A stretch of DNA of 64,000 nucleotides from Bacteroides sp. Marseille-P3684 (GTDB lineage Bacteria; Bacteroidota; Bacteroidia; Bacteroidales; Bacteroidaceae), in the NCBI RefSeq assembly GCF_900291465.1, contig NZ_LT985808.1, positions 3,216,683 to 3,280,682 of the forward strand, given 5' to 3'. The position numbers and the translations under genes were made by a program. Positions 9,061-17,819 of this stretch are shown here, one piece after another. The notes below the pieces were generated by a model that saw only the letters and a program-made list of their open reading frames with translations, was not told where the DNA came from and did not search any database. Numbering within the stretch: position 1 is the stretch's first letter; each line of letters begins with the position of its first letter.

Positions 9061-10407
9061 TTAGGCCAATAATTCAGTCACTCCCATGTAAATCATCATG
9101 CCAATGATGTCGTTTGTAATGGAAATGAAGGGTCCGGTGGCGATGGCGGGGTCAATCTTCAGCTTCTCCAGGGTCATGGGGACAAGTGTGCCGAAGATGG
9201 AGGCGAACATGACCACACAGAACAGGCTGATGGAGACCGAATAGGTCACGGTGCTGGTGGCTCCGAACCGTACGAAGTTGTAGATATAGACCAGCATGGA
9301 TATGATGGTAGCATTGATCAGTGCCACGACAGCCTCCTTCGCGATTTGCTCAAACGTCCGTCCTGCATCGAGCGAACTGTTCGCCAATCCCTGCACGACG
9401 AGCGCCGAGGACTGTGTACCGACGTTTCCGCCCGTACCGCCGATGAGGGGGATGTAAAGTGCCATTTCGGGATGGGCAGCGAACACGCTGTCGAAATTTC
9501 CAAGTATCAACGAGTTGCAGATACCTCCAATCATACCGATGAGCAGCCAGGGAAGACGGGCACTGGTCTGACGGAACACGCTGTCATGTGTCTCGACATC
9601 CTGCGAGAGACCGGAAGCCAACTGGTAGTCACGTTCCGCCTGTTCGCGCACCTCGTCCATGACGTCATCGACAGTGATGCGCCCCACCAGACGTCCGATG
9701 CTGTCGACCACGGGGACAGCCACGAGGTCATACTTCTCGATAATCTGCACCACCTCCTCGACAGGCGTGTCGACATGCACCGACACGGGGTCCTTCTTCA
9801 TCACGTGCTTCACCTTCGACACCGAAGGACTGGTAATCATCTTCTTCAGTGGGAACACACCGCGCAGGCGTTCATCGTCGTCAATGACATAGACATAATA
9901 AATCTCGTCCATCTCCTCGGCCTGCAGCCTCATCTCACGCAGACATTCGGGCATACTCCAGTTCTCGTTGACGGTGACCATCTCCGTACCCATGAGACCG
10001 CCGGCAGTGTCCTCGTCATATTTCAACAGGTCGACGATATCCCCTGCCTGCTCGATGTCCTCGATGTGCGAGAGGACCTCTTCCTGCTTGTCTTCGTCCA
10101 TGTCGCGGATGATGTCGACGGCATCATCAGAGTCCATGTAGTCGACGAAACGCTTGGCAATGGTTTCCGACGGGAGGATGTCCAGGTATTTCTTACGGGC
10201 GTCCTCGTCCATCTCGATGAGCACGTCGGCAGCCTTCTCGTTGTCCAGCTGATGGAAGATGAAACGTGCCTCGTCGGTATCCAGCTCACTGCACAGCTCG
10301 GCAAGGTCGGCAGGGTGAAGGTCGGCCAGCCGCTCTTTCAGTTGTACCGCATCTTTCTGCTCGATGAGTTCGCTGATTTCGTGAATGAAGTCTTTCTCTA
10401 TTTCCAT
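9061..10407 (-). CDS. mgtE: Magnesium transporter MgtE
   Basis: A 448-residue MgtE channel for Mg2+ in the inner membrane. The cytosolic N domain (about residues 1-130) has the MgtE_N helical repeats (LADLHPADLAELCSELD). Two CBS domains follow at about 135-255 (DEIYYVYVIDDDERLRGVFPL and DLVAVPVVDSIGRLVGRITVDDVM). The membrane domain from about residue 280 has five helices with the pore motif IPLIGGTGGNVGTQSS. The acidic N and CBS domains gate the pore in response to cytosolic Mg2+. Its start is only 5 bases after the rsmA stop, so the two form an operon. Confidence 0.96.
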   Translation of the reverse strand: MEIEKDFIHEISELIEQKDAVQLKERLADLHPADLAELCSELDTDEARFIFHQLDNEKAADVLIEMDEDARKKYLDILPSETIAKRFVDYMDSDDAVDIIRDMDEDKQEEVLSHIEDIEQAGDIVDLLKYDEDTAGGLMGTEMVTVNENWSMPECLREMRLQAEEMDEIYYVYVIDDDERLRGVFPLKKMITSPSVSKVKHVMKKDPVSVHVDTPVEEVVQIIEKYDLVAVPVVDSIGRLVGRITVDDVMDEVREQAERDYQLASGLSQDVETHDSVFRQTSARLPWLLIGMIGGICNSLILGNFDSVFAAHPEMALYIPLIGGTGGNVGTQSSALVVQGLANSSLDAGRTFEQIAKEAVVALINATIISMLVYIYNFVRFGATSTVTYSVSISLFCVVMFASIFGTLVPMTLEKLKIDPAIATGPFISITNDIIGMMIYMGVTELLA

Positions 10408-10412
10408 GATGG

Positions 10413-11219
10413 TTATGCTTCTTTCTCCGTCGGAGTTTCAGCCAAAGCCTGCGCCACCCGGTTGGTCAGCCCGATGAAGTCGGCTACGGACAGCTGCTCG
10501 GGACGCTTGTTGAACAGCTCGTCGGCACAGAGCGGATGGTCCTTGCCCAGAATCGGCTTGATGGAGTTGCGCAGCGTCTTGCGGCGTTGGTTGAAAGTCG
10601 TTTTCACTATCTGTTTGAAGAGTTTCTCGTCGCATCCCAGCGAAGTGGTTTCATTGCGCGTCATGCGAATGACGGCACTCTTCACCTTGGGAGGCGGATT
10701 GAACACATGCTCGTGTACGGTGAAAAGATATTCCACCCGGTACCATGCCTGGATGAGCACGCTCAGGATACCATAGGTCTTGCTGCCCGGTCCTGCCGCG
10801 ATGCGCTCTGCGACCTCTTTCTGTATCATGCCTGTGCAGCAGGGGATGAGGTCCTTGTAGTCGAGCATCTTGAAAAATATCTGACTGGAGATGTTGTAGG
10901 GGTAGTTGCCTGTCAGGACGAAAGGACGCCCCTCGAACAGTTCCCGCAAATCCATCTTCAGGAAGTCACACTCAATGATGTTGCCCTCCAGCGCCGGAAA
11001 GTTCTCATGCAGGTAAGCCACCGACTCATAATCCAGCTCCACCACCTTGACCGGTCGTTGCTTGGGCAGGAGGAACTGTGTCAGCACGCCCATGCCGGGT
11101 CCTACCTCGAGAATGGGAATGTCGGGACAAGCATCGACCGTGTCGGCAATATCTTGTGCGATGGTTAAGTCTTTCAGAAAATGCTGTCCCAGGAATTTTT
11201 TAGGTTTCACCAATCTCAT
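10413..11219 (-). CDS. rsmA: 16S rRNA dimethyladenosine transferase RsmA (KsgA)
   Basis: A 268-residue SAM-dependent methylase that dimethylates two adjacent adenines near the 3' end of 16S rRNA. Motif I is EVGPGMGVLTQFL (about residues 37-49). Motif IV, the catalytic NxPY variant, is GNYPYNISSQIF (about 103-114). The C-terminal domain has the basic helix TFNQRRKTLRNSI typical of the family. Residue VHEHVFNPPPKVKSAVI marks the KsgA/Dim1 C-domain junction. It is the first gene of the rsmA-mgtE operon, with a -7 box at 11291-11298. Confidence 0.97.
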   Translation of the reverse strand: MRLVKPKKFLGQHFLKDLTIAQDIADTVDACPDIPILEVGPGMGVLTQFLLPKQRPVKVVELDYESVAYLHENFPALEGNIIECDFLKMDLRELFEGRPFVLTGNYPYNISSQIFFKMLDYKDLIPCCTGMIQKEVAERIAAGPGSKTYGILSVLIQAWYRVEYLFTVHEHVFNPPPKVKSAVIRMTRNETTSLGCDEKLFKQIVKTTFNQRRKTLRNSIKPILGKDHPLCADELFNKRPEQLSVADFIGLTNRVAQALAETPTEKEA

Positions 11220-11265
11220 AGCCTTATTTTATGGTAGTTTTGTATGTGGTTTGTCTCTATCCTTA

Positions 11266-11298
11266 TATCTTTGCATCAATTTGCAACACGCAAAGGTA
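11266..11298. promoter_or_regulatory. Divergent promoters of rsmA and the UPF0104-type gene
   Basis: Two exact TAnnTTTG boxes face away from each other. TATCTTTG at 11266-11273 reads plus, towards the gene at 11331. TACCTTTG at 11291-11298 reads minus, towards rsmA. Because they overlap in space, the two transcripts probably compete. Confidence 0.6.
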
Positions 11299-11330
11299 CA
11301 TAGATTCACATAAAATTAAGATAACAACTG

Positions 11331-12308
11331 TTGAAAAAGATACTAAATACCTGCCTGAAGATTGTATTCCCGTTCGTGCTGGGAGGCGCCATCCTCTACC
11401 GTACTTACCGCGACTTTGACCTTTCCCGTGTGGGCGATTACCTGTGGAACCTCGACTGGTTCTGGATGACAGTCTCGCTCCTTTTCGGTATCCTGAGCCA
11501 TGTGTTGCGCGGATGGCGGTGGAGACAGACGCTGGAACCGATGGGGGAACATGCCCGGATGAACAACTGTGTCAACGCCATCTTCGTGTCCTATGCCAGC
11601 AACATGATTATCCCCCGACTGGGAGAGATTTCGCGTTGTGGCATCCTCTCGAAGTATGACGGAGTCTCGTTCTCCAAAGCCCTGGGGACAGTGGTCACCG
11701 AACGGCTCATCGACTCGCTCTGCGTCCTGCTCATCATCGGGGCTACCCTGCTGCTCAACATACACATCTTCGATGCCTTCTTTGCCAAGACAGGCAGCAA
11801 CTTCAGCTCCATCAGCGAAGCCCTTTCTTCACCTATATTATATATAGTCGGCGTATCGGTGCTGGCCTTCCTCCTTCTCCTCTATTTCCTGGTGCGCAAG
11901 CTGGCTTTCTTCGGACGCATCAAGGGCATCATGTACAACGTCTGGGAGGGAGTGCTCTCACTGCGCAAGGTGAAGAACCTGCCACTGTTCATCTTCTATA
12001 CGGCAGCCATCTGGCTCTGCTACTTCCTCCACTTCTACCTGGCATTCTACTGTTTCGACTTTTCCGCCCACCTGGGTTGGGTGGCAGGACTTGCCATGTT
12101 CGTGGCAGGCAGCATCGCCGTGCTTGTACCTACCCCCAATGGAGCCGGTCCGTGGCACTTTGCCATCATCTCCATGATGAGCCTTTATGGCGTAAGTTGG
12201 GAAAATGCAGGAATTTTTGCACTGATTGTGCATGGAATCCAAACTTTATTGATAATTTTGTTAGGCGTTTATGGATTAGCCATACTTGCGTTTACCAACA
12301 AGAAGTAA
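11331..12308 (+). CDS. Lysylphosphatidylglycerol synthase TM region / UPF0104 family membrane protein
   Basis: A 325-residue inner-membrane protein with about eight hydrophobic segments, including VSLLFGILSHVLRGWRW, VLLIIGATLLLNIHIF, LYIVGVSVLAFLLLLYFL and GIQTLLIILLGVYGLAIL. The pattern matches the flippase-like half of MprF proteins, without the synthase domain. The motif GEISRCGILSKYDGVSFSKA is a conserved cytoplasmic loop of the family. The only start that keeps the first helix is a TTG at 11331; the promoter at 11266-11273 leaves a leader of about 55 bases. Substrate is unknown and flippase activity is not shown for this subgroup. Confidence 0.82.
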   Translation: MKKILNTCLKIVFPFVLGGAILYRTYRDFDLSRVGDYLWNLDWFWMTVSLLFGILSHVLRGWRWRQTLEPMGEHARMNNCVNAIFVSYASNMIIPRLGEISRCGILSKYDGVSFSKALGTVVTERLIDSLCVLLIIGATLLLNIHIFDAFFAKTGSNFSSISEALSSPILYIVGVSVLAFLLLLYFLVRKLAFFGRIKGIMYNVWEGVLSLRKVKNLPLFIFYTAAIWLCYFLHFYLAFYCFDFSAHLGWVAGLAMFVAGSIAVLVPTPNGAGPWHFAIISMMSLYGVSWENAGIFALIVHGIQTLLIILLGVYGLAILAFTNKK

Positions 12309-12389
12309 TTCGAGCGGAAAGGAGGACCGTCTGCTATCATTTTGACAGTTCTCCAATTCGTCAAGCCATACATTTAAACCTTAAAACAC

Positions 12390-13850
12390 ATGAGTACAAT
12401 TTTGTCATTAGCTCCACAGAATGTGTGGAAACATTTCTACGGACTGACCCGCGTTCCCCGTCCTTCGGGTTTCCTGGCACCGGTTCAGCAGTTCTTACTC
12501 GACTTTGCAAAGAGCGCAGGTGTCGAGGCTGTCAAGGATGAAGCCGGCAACATCATCATGCGCAAGCCTGCCACTCCCGGTATGGAAGACTGCAAAGGTG
12601 TGATTCTCCAGGCACACATGGACATGGTTCCCCAGAAGAACAACGACACCGTACACGATTTTGAGAAAGACCCGATCGAGACCTACATCGACGGCGAATG
12701 GGTGAAAGCCCGTGGCACGACACTGGGTTCGGACAACGGTATGGGTGTTGCAGCCATCATGGCCGTGATGGAAGACAAGACGCTGAAGCACGGTCCGTTG
12801 GAAGCTCTCATCACGGCTGATGAGGAAACCGGCATGTTCGGTGCATTCGGTCTGAAACCCGGAAGTCTGAAGGGAGAAATTCTCCTGAACCTGGATTCGG
12901 AAGACGAGGGCGAACTCTACATCGGTTGTGCCGGTGGAGTGGATGTGACAGCCACCTTGCAATACAAGGAAGCTGAGGTAGACCCGGAAGACGTGGCCAT
13001 CAAACTGACCCTCAAAGGGCTGCGTGGCGGACACTCCGGTCTGGAAATCAATCAGGGCCGTGCCAATGCCAACAAGTTGCTGGTACGTTTCGTCCGTGAA
13101 GCCATCGCTGAATATGAAGCACGCCTGGCAAGCTGGAAGGGCGGCAACATGCGCAATGCCATTCCCCGCGAAGCAGATGCCGTGCTGACGCTGCCTGCTG
13201 AGAACGTCGACGAATTGCTGGAGCTGGTGAAAGAGTATGAAGCACTCTTCAACGAAGAATATCATGCCATCGAGACACCCATCACCTTCAAGGCCGAACG
13301 TACAGAATTGCCGAAGGGAGTTGTGCCCGAAGAGATTCAGGACAACCTCGTGGATGCCATCTATGCCTGCCAGAACGGTGTTTGCCGCATGATTCCGACC
13401 ATCCCCGACACCGTAGAGACATCGTCCAACCTCTCCATCGTGACCATTGACGGAGGTCAGGCACAATTCTGCCTCCTGGTGCGCAGCTCTTCGGAATCCA
13501 TGAAGGAATACCTTGCCACTTCGCTCGAAAGCTGTTTCTCCATGGCAGGCATGAAAGTCGAGATGAGCGGAAGCTACTCCGGTTGGAATCCTGACGTAGA
13601 GTCTCCCATCCTCAAGGCGATGGTAAAATCATACGAAGAGCAGTTCGGAGCAGAGCCTGCCGTGAAGGTCGTGCATGCAGGATTGGAGTGCGGCATCATC
13701 GGTGCCATCATCCCTGGTCTGGACATGATTTCATTCGGACCGACACTCCGTTCACCCCACTCACCCGACGAACGTGTATTGATCCCGACCGTGAAGAAGT
13801 TCTATGACTTCCTCGTGGCAACCCTGGCAAACACGCCGAAGAAGGTCTGA
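12390..13850 (+). CDS. pepD: Aminoacyl-histidine dipeptidase (PepD, M20 family)
   Basis: A 486-residue cytoplasmic zinc dipeptidase. Metal-binding and catalytic motifs are in the usual order: AHMDMVPQK (about residues 76-84, His ligand and catalytic Asp), GSDNGMGVA (about 115, bridging Asp), TADEETGMFGA (about 146, catalytic and ligand Glu), LDSEDEGELYIGCAGG (about 168-183) and HAGLECGII near residue 430. The lid/dimerisation domain lies between about 200 and 370. Length matches the family. It has its own strong terminator at 13896-13940. Confidence 0.95.
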   Translation: MSTILSLAPQNVWKHFYGLTRVPRPSGFLAPVQQFLLDFAKSAGVEAVKDEAGNIIMRKPATPGMEDCKGVILQAHMDMVPQKNNDTVHDFEKDPIETYIDGEWVKARGTTLGSDNGMGVAAIMAVMEDKTLKHGPLEALITADEETGMFGAFGLKPGSLKGEILLNLDSEDEGELYIGCAGGVDVTATLQYKEAEVDPEDVAIKLTLKGLRGGHSGLEINQGRANANKLLVRFVREAIAEYEARLASWKGGNMRNAIPREADAVLTLPAENVDELLELVKEYEALFNEEYHAIETPITFKAERTELPKGVVPEEIQDNLVDAIYACQNGVCRMIPTIPDTVETSSNLSIVTIDGGQAQFCLLVRSSSESMKEYLATSLESCFSMAGMKVEMSGSYSGWNPDVESPILKAMVKSYEEQFGAEPAVKVVHAGLECGIIGAIIPGLDMISFGPTLRSPHSPDERVLIPTVKKFYDFLVATLANTPKKV

Positions 13851-13895
13851 CACTTTCCCATCGGCTCGCCGACTGACGGGCCGTCCCTGTATACC

Positions 13896-13940
13896 TGACG
13901 CAGGATGACATGGAACAGAAATCCATGGCGTCCTGCGTCA
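13896..13940 (+). terminator. Intrinsic terminator after pepD
   Basis: A 10-bp perfect stem TGACGCAGGA / TCCTGCGTCA encloses a second short stem, and TTTCTTTTAT follows on the plus strand. It also separates pepD from the convergent DUF2461 gene. Confidence 0.85.
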
Positions 13941-13957
13941 TTTCTTTTATCCGGTCA

Positions 13958-14641
13958 TCAGACCGCCTCATCAATCGCAGCATTCACAAAATCCAGGAAG
14001 GGCTTCATCACCTGAAAGACCTCGGCGGAACGTTCCAGCCAGTCCGCAGAAGTAAAAAAGGACTCGGGGACAGGATGGAAACACGAATAGTCCTTGCAAC
14101 GGATGTACTCCGGATAAGGGAAATCCTTCGGGAAACCCTTGGGGACTGTTTTCACATGCGTCTCGCCGATGACGGGAAACAACGTGTGGAACGGGTCGGA
14201 CCCGACGATGGCATGAAATTCCTCGGGCTGCTCACAGACACTCTGACGCACGGCACGCAGCACGTCTGACGGCAGACAGTATGACCCGCCGGCAAGCATG
14301 CAGTTTTCAGGCTCCAGGTGGAAATAGTAACCACCCTGGAACGCCTTCTTCCCCTTGGCATTGATATAAGCGCCAAAATGACGTTTATAGGGAGACTTGT
14401 CCGGAGAGAAACGGGTGTCACGGTAAAAACGATAGGTACAATCCCCCACACCGAGGTATTGCACAGCCGGGTCAAACACGGTGATGCGGGCAATCAGTTC
14501 AGCCACCATACTCTCGAAGGCTGCACGGGCGGCATCATACTCCTCGCGGTGTTCGTGAAACCACTCGCGGTTGTTGTGTACGGCTATATCACGTAAAAAT
14601 TGCAGGCACAAGGCTGCACGGGAATCATCTGCTTGTTTCAT
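13958..14641 (-). CDS. DUF2461 domain protein
   Basis: A 227-residue protein of the DUF2461 (TIGR02453) family; function unknown. Conserved features seen are FLRDIAVHNNREWFHEHREEYD near the N-terminus, FYRDTRFSPDKSPYKRHFGAY (about residues 75-95) and GGYYFHLEPENCMLAGG. The start is put at MKQADDS, not 22 codons upstream. The reason is that an exact -7 box TATTTTTG lies at 14665-14672, inside the longer frame, and would leave a leader of about 20 bases. The gene is monocistronic, convergent with pepD. Confidence 0.85.
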   Translation of the reverse strand: MKQADDSRAALCLQFLRDIAVHNNREWFHEHREEYDAARAAFESMVAELIARITVFDPAVQYLGVGDCTYRFYRDTRFSPDKSPYKRHFGAYINAKGKKAFQGGYYFHLEPENCMLAGGSYCLPSDVLRAVRQSVCEQPEEFHAIVGSDPFHTLFPVIGETHVKTVPKGFPKDFPYPEYIRCKDYSCFHPVPESFFTSADWLERSAEVFQVMKPFLDFVNAAIDEAV

Positions 14642-14664
14642 AGAAGGTCGGTATTTGTTTCCGG

Positions 14665-14672
14665 CAAAAATA
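14665..14672 (-). promoter_or_regulatory. -7 box of the DUF2461 gene
   Basis: TATTTTTG on the minus strand matches TAnnTTTG and decides the choice of start at 14641. Confidence 0.5.
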
Positions 14673-14886
14673 GACATTCCCGTTGAATTGACCATACCTG
14701 CACCCACCCTGCGAATATCAGAATGACAGCATTTCCTCCTCTTCTCTTGACAGAATCACCCAAAGTGCCTCTTTCAGCTAACGCGCCTTTTTGAGAAACC
14801 GACCAAAGTAGGTTATTTTAAGAATATCCATGCAACTCCGGGCGCATATATATTCCAAAGAGACCCCGGACTTGCATATTCATGCA

Positions 14887-14990
14887 CTCAAACAATATTG
14901 TTTGAGAAACCAAACACAAGTGTTTGACGCGTGAAACAATATTGTTTGACGACCCAAACAATATTGTTTCGTCAGCCGAACACTTGTGTT
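14887..14990. repeat. Array of five short palindromes (A/T-centred)
   Basis: Five palindromes lie in about 100 bases. CTCAAACAATATTGTTTGAG is at 14887-14906; CAAACACAAGTGTTTG at 14911-14926; AAACAATATTGTTT at 14934-14947 and again at 14956-14969; AACACTTGTGTT at 14979-14990. The last is the inverse of the second apart from its edges. The fourth also sits inside an outer stem TGACGA / TCGTCA. No Cas genes, no fixed spacing. Confidence 0.85.
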
Positions 14991-15297
14991 TGCCTCTCCA
15001 AAGTCCGATTTTATACTTGCAATACATTTGTTTGCAAACTTTCACCTCCAGTTTGTACGACAGATGCATCTTTTGAAAACTATCATTCAGCCAATATCAT
15101 CCATCTCAGACAAGCAATATCTCATTTCACAAGGCATATTTCAATCATAATTACATTCAAGAAAGTCAATCAGCATCAATCTGTATTTTGCAAATCGCCT
15201 GAAAATTCAAAAAAAATCCATCAAGCCGTATTTTGGTGCAAGGAAGGGCACTCTCAAGCGATTCGTTTGACACTTTGACAAATTGACAACGTCTCTC

Positions 15298-16596
15298 CTA
15301 CTCATCCAGAAAATAGGAAGTCACCGCATAGAGCGGGACATTGGTCACCCAATCTTGCTCACGATAGTCGGACATCGAAAAACGCAGCCCATGCATATCC
15401 GGATGAGAAGCCACAAAAGTAGAAAGTGACTTTGAACGGAGATTTTCTTCCGCTTTCGCTTCTATCGGAACAATTGCATTCCCATGCTGAATCAAGAAGT
15501 CAATCTCCAACTTTGCATTGTTGCTATAATAAAAGACCGAAGTATCAGACGTAGCCACCAACTGACTCATCAGGTAGTTTTCAGTAAAAGCTCCCTTGGA
15601 CTCCTCCATGCCATTTTCCGATACCAACAATAGCTCAGGAGGTGTTTCACTCATGGCGCCCAACAAGCCACAGTCTAAAAGGAAAAGTTTAAAACTGGAC
15701 ATATCTACATAAAACTTCAGAGGCATCTTAGCCTCATTGACTCTTTCGACCTTATAAACCAATCCTGCATCCATCAGCCACTGAATAGCGACTTCAAAGT
15801 CTTTTGCACGTCCTCCCGGTTTTGCTACACCGTAAATAAACTTCTTGTTTTCTTTTACCAACTGAGAGGGCATGGATTGCCACACCATATTGATGCGATT
15901 GGACTCGGAAACAGGCACATGCTTTGATATATCTTTTTGATACGTATAAAGAATATTATTTTGGATTTCTCTCACAGCAATGGCATCGTTCGTATCCACA
16001 AACATATTGACCGCTTCAGGCATTCCCCCTACAAAATAGTATTCGCGCAGGATTCTGATATACTCACTCTTCAGGAGCTTCAACGTCATCCAATCCTTGG
16101 AACGGAGAATATCGAACAGCTGCTTCTTGCCTTTAGCCAATAAGAATTCGTCAAACGTCATTGGATAAATATGCAAAACATCTACCTTGCCAACGGGAAA
16201 TGACTCTCCTTTGTGCATAGTAATTCCCAGCAGGGACCCTGCGACAGCGACATGATACTGAGGTGCATTCTCACAAAAATATTTCAGAACGGACAGTCCA
16301 CGTGGCGATTCTTGTATTTCGTCAAGGATAATCAGAGTCCTACCGGGTTCTATACTTTGTCCTGTGATGGCACCAATTGCAAGAATTATACGCTGCATAT
16401 TATAATCCTCCATAAAAAGGTTCTTTGCCAGGACATTATCTTCACAATTGATGTAAGCCACATTCGCAAATTCTTCTTCACCAAATCGCTTCAGAATATA
16501 GGTCTTGCCAACCTGACGTGCACCTGCCAGAATAAGAGGTTTGCGGTCCTTTTTATCCTTCCATTTTCTAAGCCGTTCTATAATATTCCTATACAT
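15298..16596 (-). CDS. AAA_14 / DUF4143 family ATP-binding protein, copy 1
   Basis: A 432-residue ATPase of the archaeal-type AAA_14 plus DUF4143 architecture, widespread in Bacteroidales and of unknown function. Walker A is AGARQVGKTYIL (about residues 22-33) and Walker B LIILDEIQES (about 87-96). A sensor-like AGSLLG follows. The C-terminal DUF4143 part (about 190-400) ends in a nuclease-like stretch ELEIDFLIQHGNAIVPIEAKA (E...D...E-A-K). The start is taken at MYRNIIERL, 15 codons inside the open frame, because the -7 box TATTTTTG at 16631-16638 overlaps the longer frame. Three 33-bp repeats lie directly upstream. A paralogue is at 46964-48310. Confidence 0.85.
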   Translation of the reverse strand: MYRNIIERLRKWKDKKDRKPLILAGARQVGKTYILKRFGEEEFANVAYINCEDNVLAKNLFMEDYNMQRIILAIGAITGQSIEPGRTLIILDEIQESPRGLSVLKYFCENAPQYHVAVAGSLLGITMHKGESFPVGKVDVLHIYPMTFDEFLLAKGKKQLFDILRSKDWMTLKLLKSEYIRILREYYFVGGMPEAVNMFVDTNDAIAVREIQNNILYTYQKDISKHVPVSESNRINMVWQSMPSQLVKENKKFIYGVAKPGGRAKDFEVAIQWLMDAGLVYKVERVNEAKMPLKFYVDMSSFKLFLLDCGLLGAMSETPPELLLVSENGMEESKGAFTENYLMSQLVATSDTSVFYYSNNAKLEIDFLIQHGNAIVPIEAKAEENLRSKSLSTFVASHPDMHGLRFSMSDYREQDWVTNVPLYAVTSYFLDE

Positions 16597-16630
16597 ACTA
16601 ATATACAATGAGTTGATTATACATTTTACG

Positions 16631-16638
16631 CAAAAATA
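16631..16638 (-). promoter_or_regulatory. -7 box of AAA/DUF4143 copy 1
   Basis: TATTTTTG on the minus strand matches TAnnTTTG, about 35 bases before the chosen start. It lies at the gene-proximal edge of the 33-bp repeats. Confidence 0.55.
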
Positions 16639-16730
16639 CATTTTTTCGACCGAACTTTCACCCTAAAACAACACTTTTCCTACCGAACTTTTGCCACAAA
16701 ACCACATTTTTCCTACCGAACTTACACCAT
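16632..16730 (-). repeat. Three 33-bp direct repeats upstream of AAA/DUF4143 copy 1
   Basis: The word ACCGAACTT starts at 16649, 16682 and 16715, an exact 33-base period. Each unit has the form AAAAC-ACA-TTTTT-(C/G)-ACCGAACTT-CC with a few changes. The array abuts the promoter of the gene. A single related unit occurs at 28750-28781. Confidence 0.85.
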
Positions 16731-16739
16731 AGAACTAAT

Positions 16740-17089
16740 AGTATCCTACATAAGATGAAGGAATGATGCTGCTCACAGCATTGCAGAATCTCCCAAACAG
16801 TGATGGCTGAACTCAACGTAGGAAGGCTTCACAAGGTAGTCTGACAACTGACATCAACCTCTAATTCACGCATTCCTAGAAATCGACTCAACGCGTTGAA
16901 GCCTTGAGGCATTTTCTCGGGCAGTAAGCGAAGTCATGATTGTAGTAGCGGAATTTATCCAACAGAATCCAATGAGTTGCAAGGCAGATTATTGACAATG
17001 ACAGGAAGTTGGCTACCCTCAAAGCATATGTTCTGGCTGCCCAATTATTAAATCTATAATTTGAGTATTTAGTCTTATGATATATTTTA
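16740..17089. other. Intergenic region without recognised feature
   Basis: About 350 bases between the 33-bp repeats and the sigma-factor promoter. No intact frame, terminator or repeat is recognised. Short minus-strand reading pieces interrupted by stops suggest eroded coding sequence, but no family could be identified. Confidence 0.4.
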
Positions 17090-17097
17090 TAATTTTG
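17090..17097 (+). promoter_or_regulatory. -7 box of the ECF sigma gene
   Basis: TAATTTTG matches TAnnTTTG and lies 29 bases before the ATG at 17127. Confidence 0.5.
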
Positions 17098-17126
17098 TCA
17101 GCAGAACTAAGACTCATAACCTATAA

Positions 17127-17741
17127 ATGGAATATACATTGAAATCGAATTCATTGTTTATAGATAAGACAGGTCTATTAAACGGTTTACAAAGAGGTGA
17201 AGAACTCGCTTTTGCTTTATTGTATAACCAGTATGCCGATTTGTTGTATTCCTATGGAACTGGATTAGGGTTTGCAAAAGAAGACATTGAAGATTCCATG
17301 CAAGAGGTATTCTGTAATCTCTATTTAAATCACTCAAAGATTAATGAAATCAACAATTTGAAGTTTTATTTGCTTCGCGCTTTGAAAAATCGCCTGCTGA
17401 ATGCTTCTCATGCATCCAAAACACAGAGTTTTATAGATGTGGAGAATGTCGACTTTTATACGGATGTGACAATTCTGGACGATTTAATAGATGCAGAGGA
17501 TAGGGTTGTAATTCAGAAAAAAATCCAGTCTTATCTTGATGCGTTAACCGGACGACAACGTGAAGCCATTTATCTTCGTTACATTGAGGACTTGGATTAT
17601 GAAGAAATTGCAGAGTTGATGAATATGACCGTTCCCTCAGTACGTAATCTGGTATTTAAAGCTATTAAACAACTTCGGAATTCCAGCATTCCAAGTTTGA
17701 TATGGCCAATTCTGTTTTCATTTGTTAAAATTAGATTGTAA
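17127..17741 (+). CDS. ECF-type RNA polymerase sigma factor
   Basis: A 204-residue extracytoplasmic-function sigma factor. Region 2 is at about residues 25-95 (FALLYNQYADLLYSYGTGLG and EDSMQEVFCNLYLN, which bind the -10 element and core polymerase). Region 4 is at about 135-190, with the helix-turn-helix YLRYIEDLDYEEIAELM and VPSVRNLVFKAIKQL. It is followed by a FecR-type anti-sigma and a SusC with an STN domain, the classic trans-envelope signalling set that activates the downstream uptake genes. The region is AT-richer than its surroundings. Confidence 0.93.
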   Translation: MEYTLKSNSLFIDKTGLLNGLQRGEELAFALLYNQYADLLYSYGTGLGFAKEDIEDSMQEVFCNLYLNHSKINEINNLKFYLLRALKNRLLNASHASKTQSFIDVENVDFYTDVTILDDLIDAEDRVVIQKKIQSYLDALTGRQREAIYLRYIEDLDYEEIAELMNMTVPSVRNLVFKAIKQLRNSSIPSLIWPILFSFVKIRL

Positions 17742-17771
17742 TTGCATTTTGTCTTCAAAAAGCGATGATAT

Positions 17772-17819
17772 TATTATGATTTCTCTGTCTTTGTAAGAAA
17801 AAGACAGAAAATCATAATA
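17772..17819 (+). promoter_or_regulatory. 20-bp mRNA hairpin covering the anti-sigma start codon
   Basis: The arm 17772-17792 pairs with 17800-17819 over 20 base pairs with one bulged C (17783) and a 7-base loop (GTAAGAA). The A of the ATG at 17819-17821 is the last paired base. No T-run follows, so it does not look like a terminator. It would hide the translation start of the anti-sigma gene. Confidence 0.65.

Larger units (their letters stand above)
14642..15297. other. Intergenic region with palindrome array
   Basis: No credible gene. It holds the DUF2461 promoter (14665-14672), the palindrome array (14887-14990) and about 290 bases of AT-rich sequence (15000-15297) with no recognised feature. 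The region is the 3' side of the AAA/DUF4143 gene. Confidence 0.6.

Noticed and set aside
14887..14990. CRISPR array
   Set aside because: The repeats are palindromic, of unequal length, with 4-9 base gaps, and there are no cas genes.
16740..17089. Possible eroded transposase fragment
   Set aside because: Minus-strand pieces are broken by stops and no family motif is secure; left as unassigned intergenic DNA.
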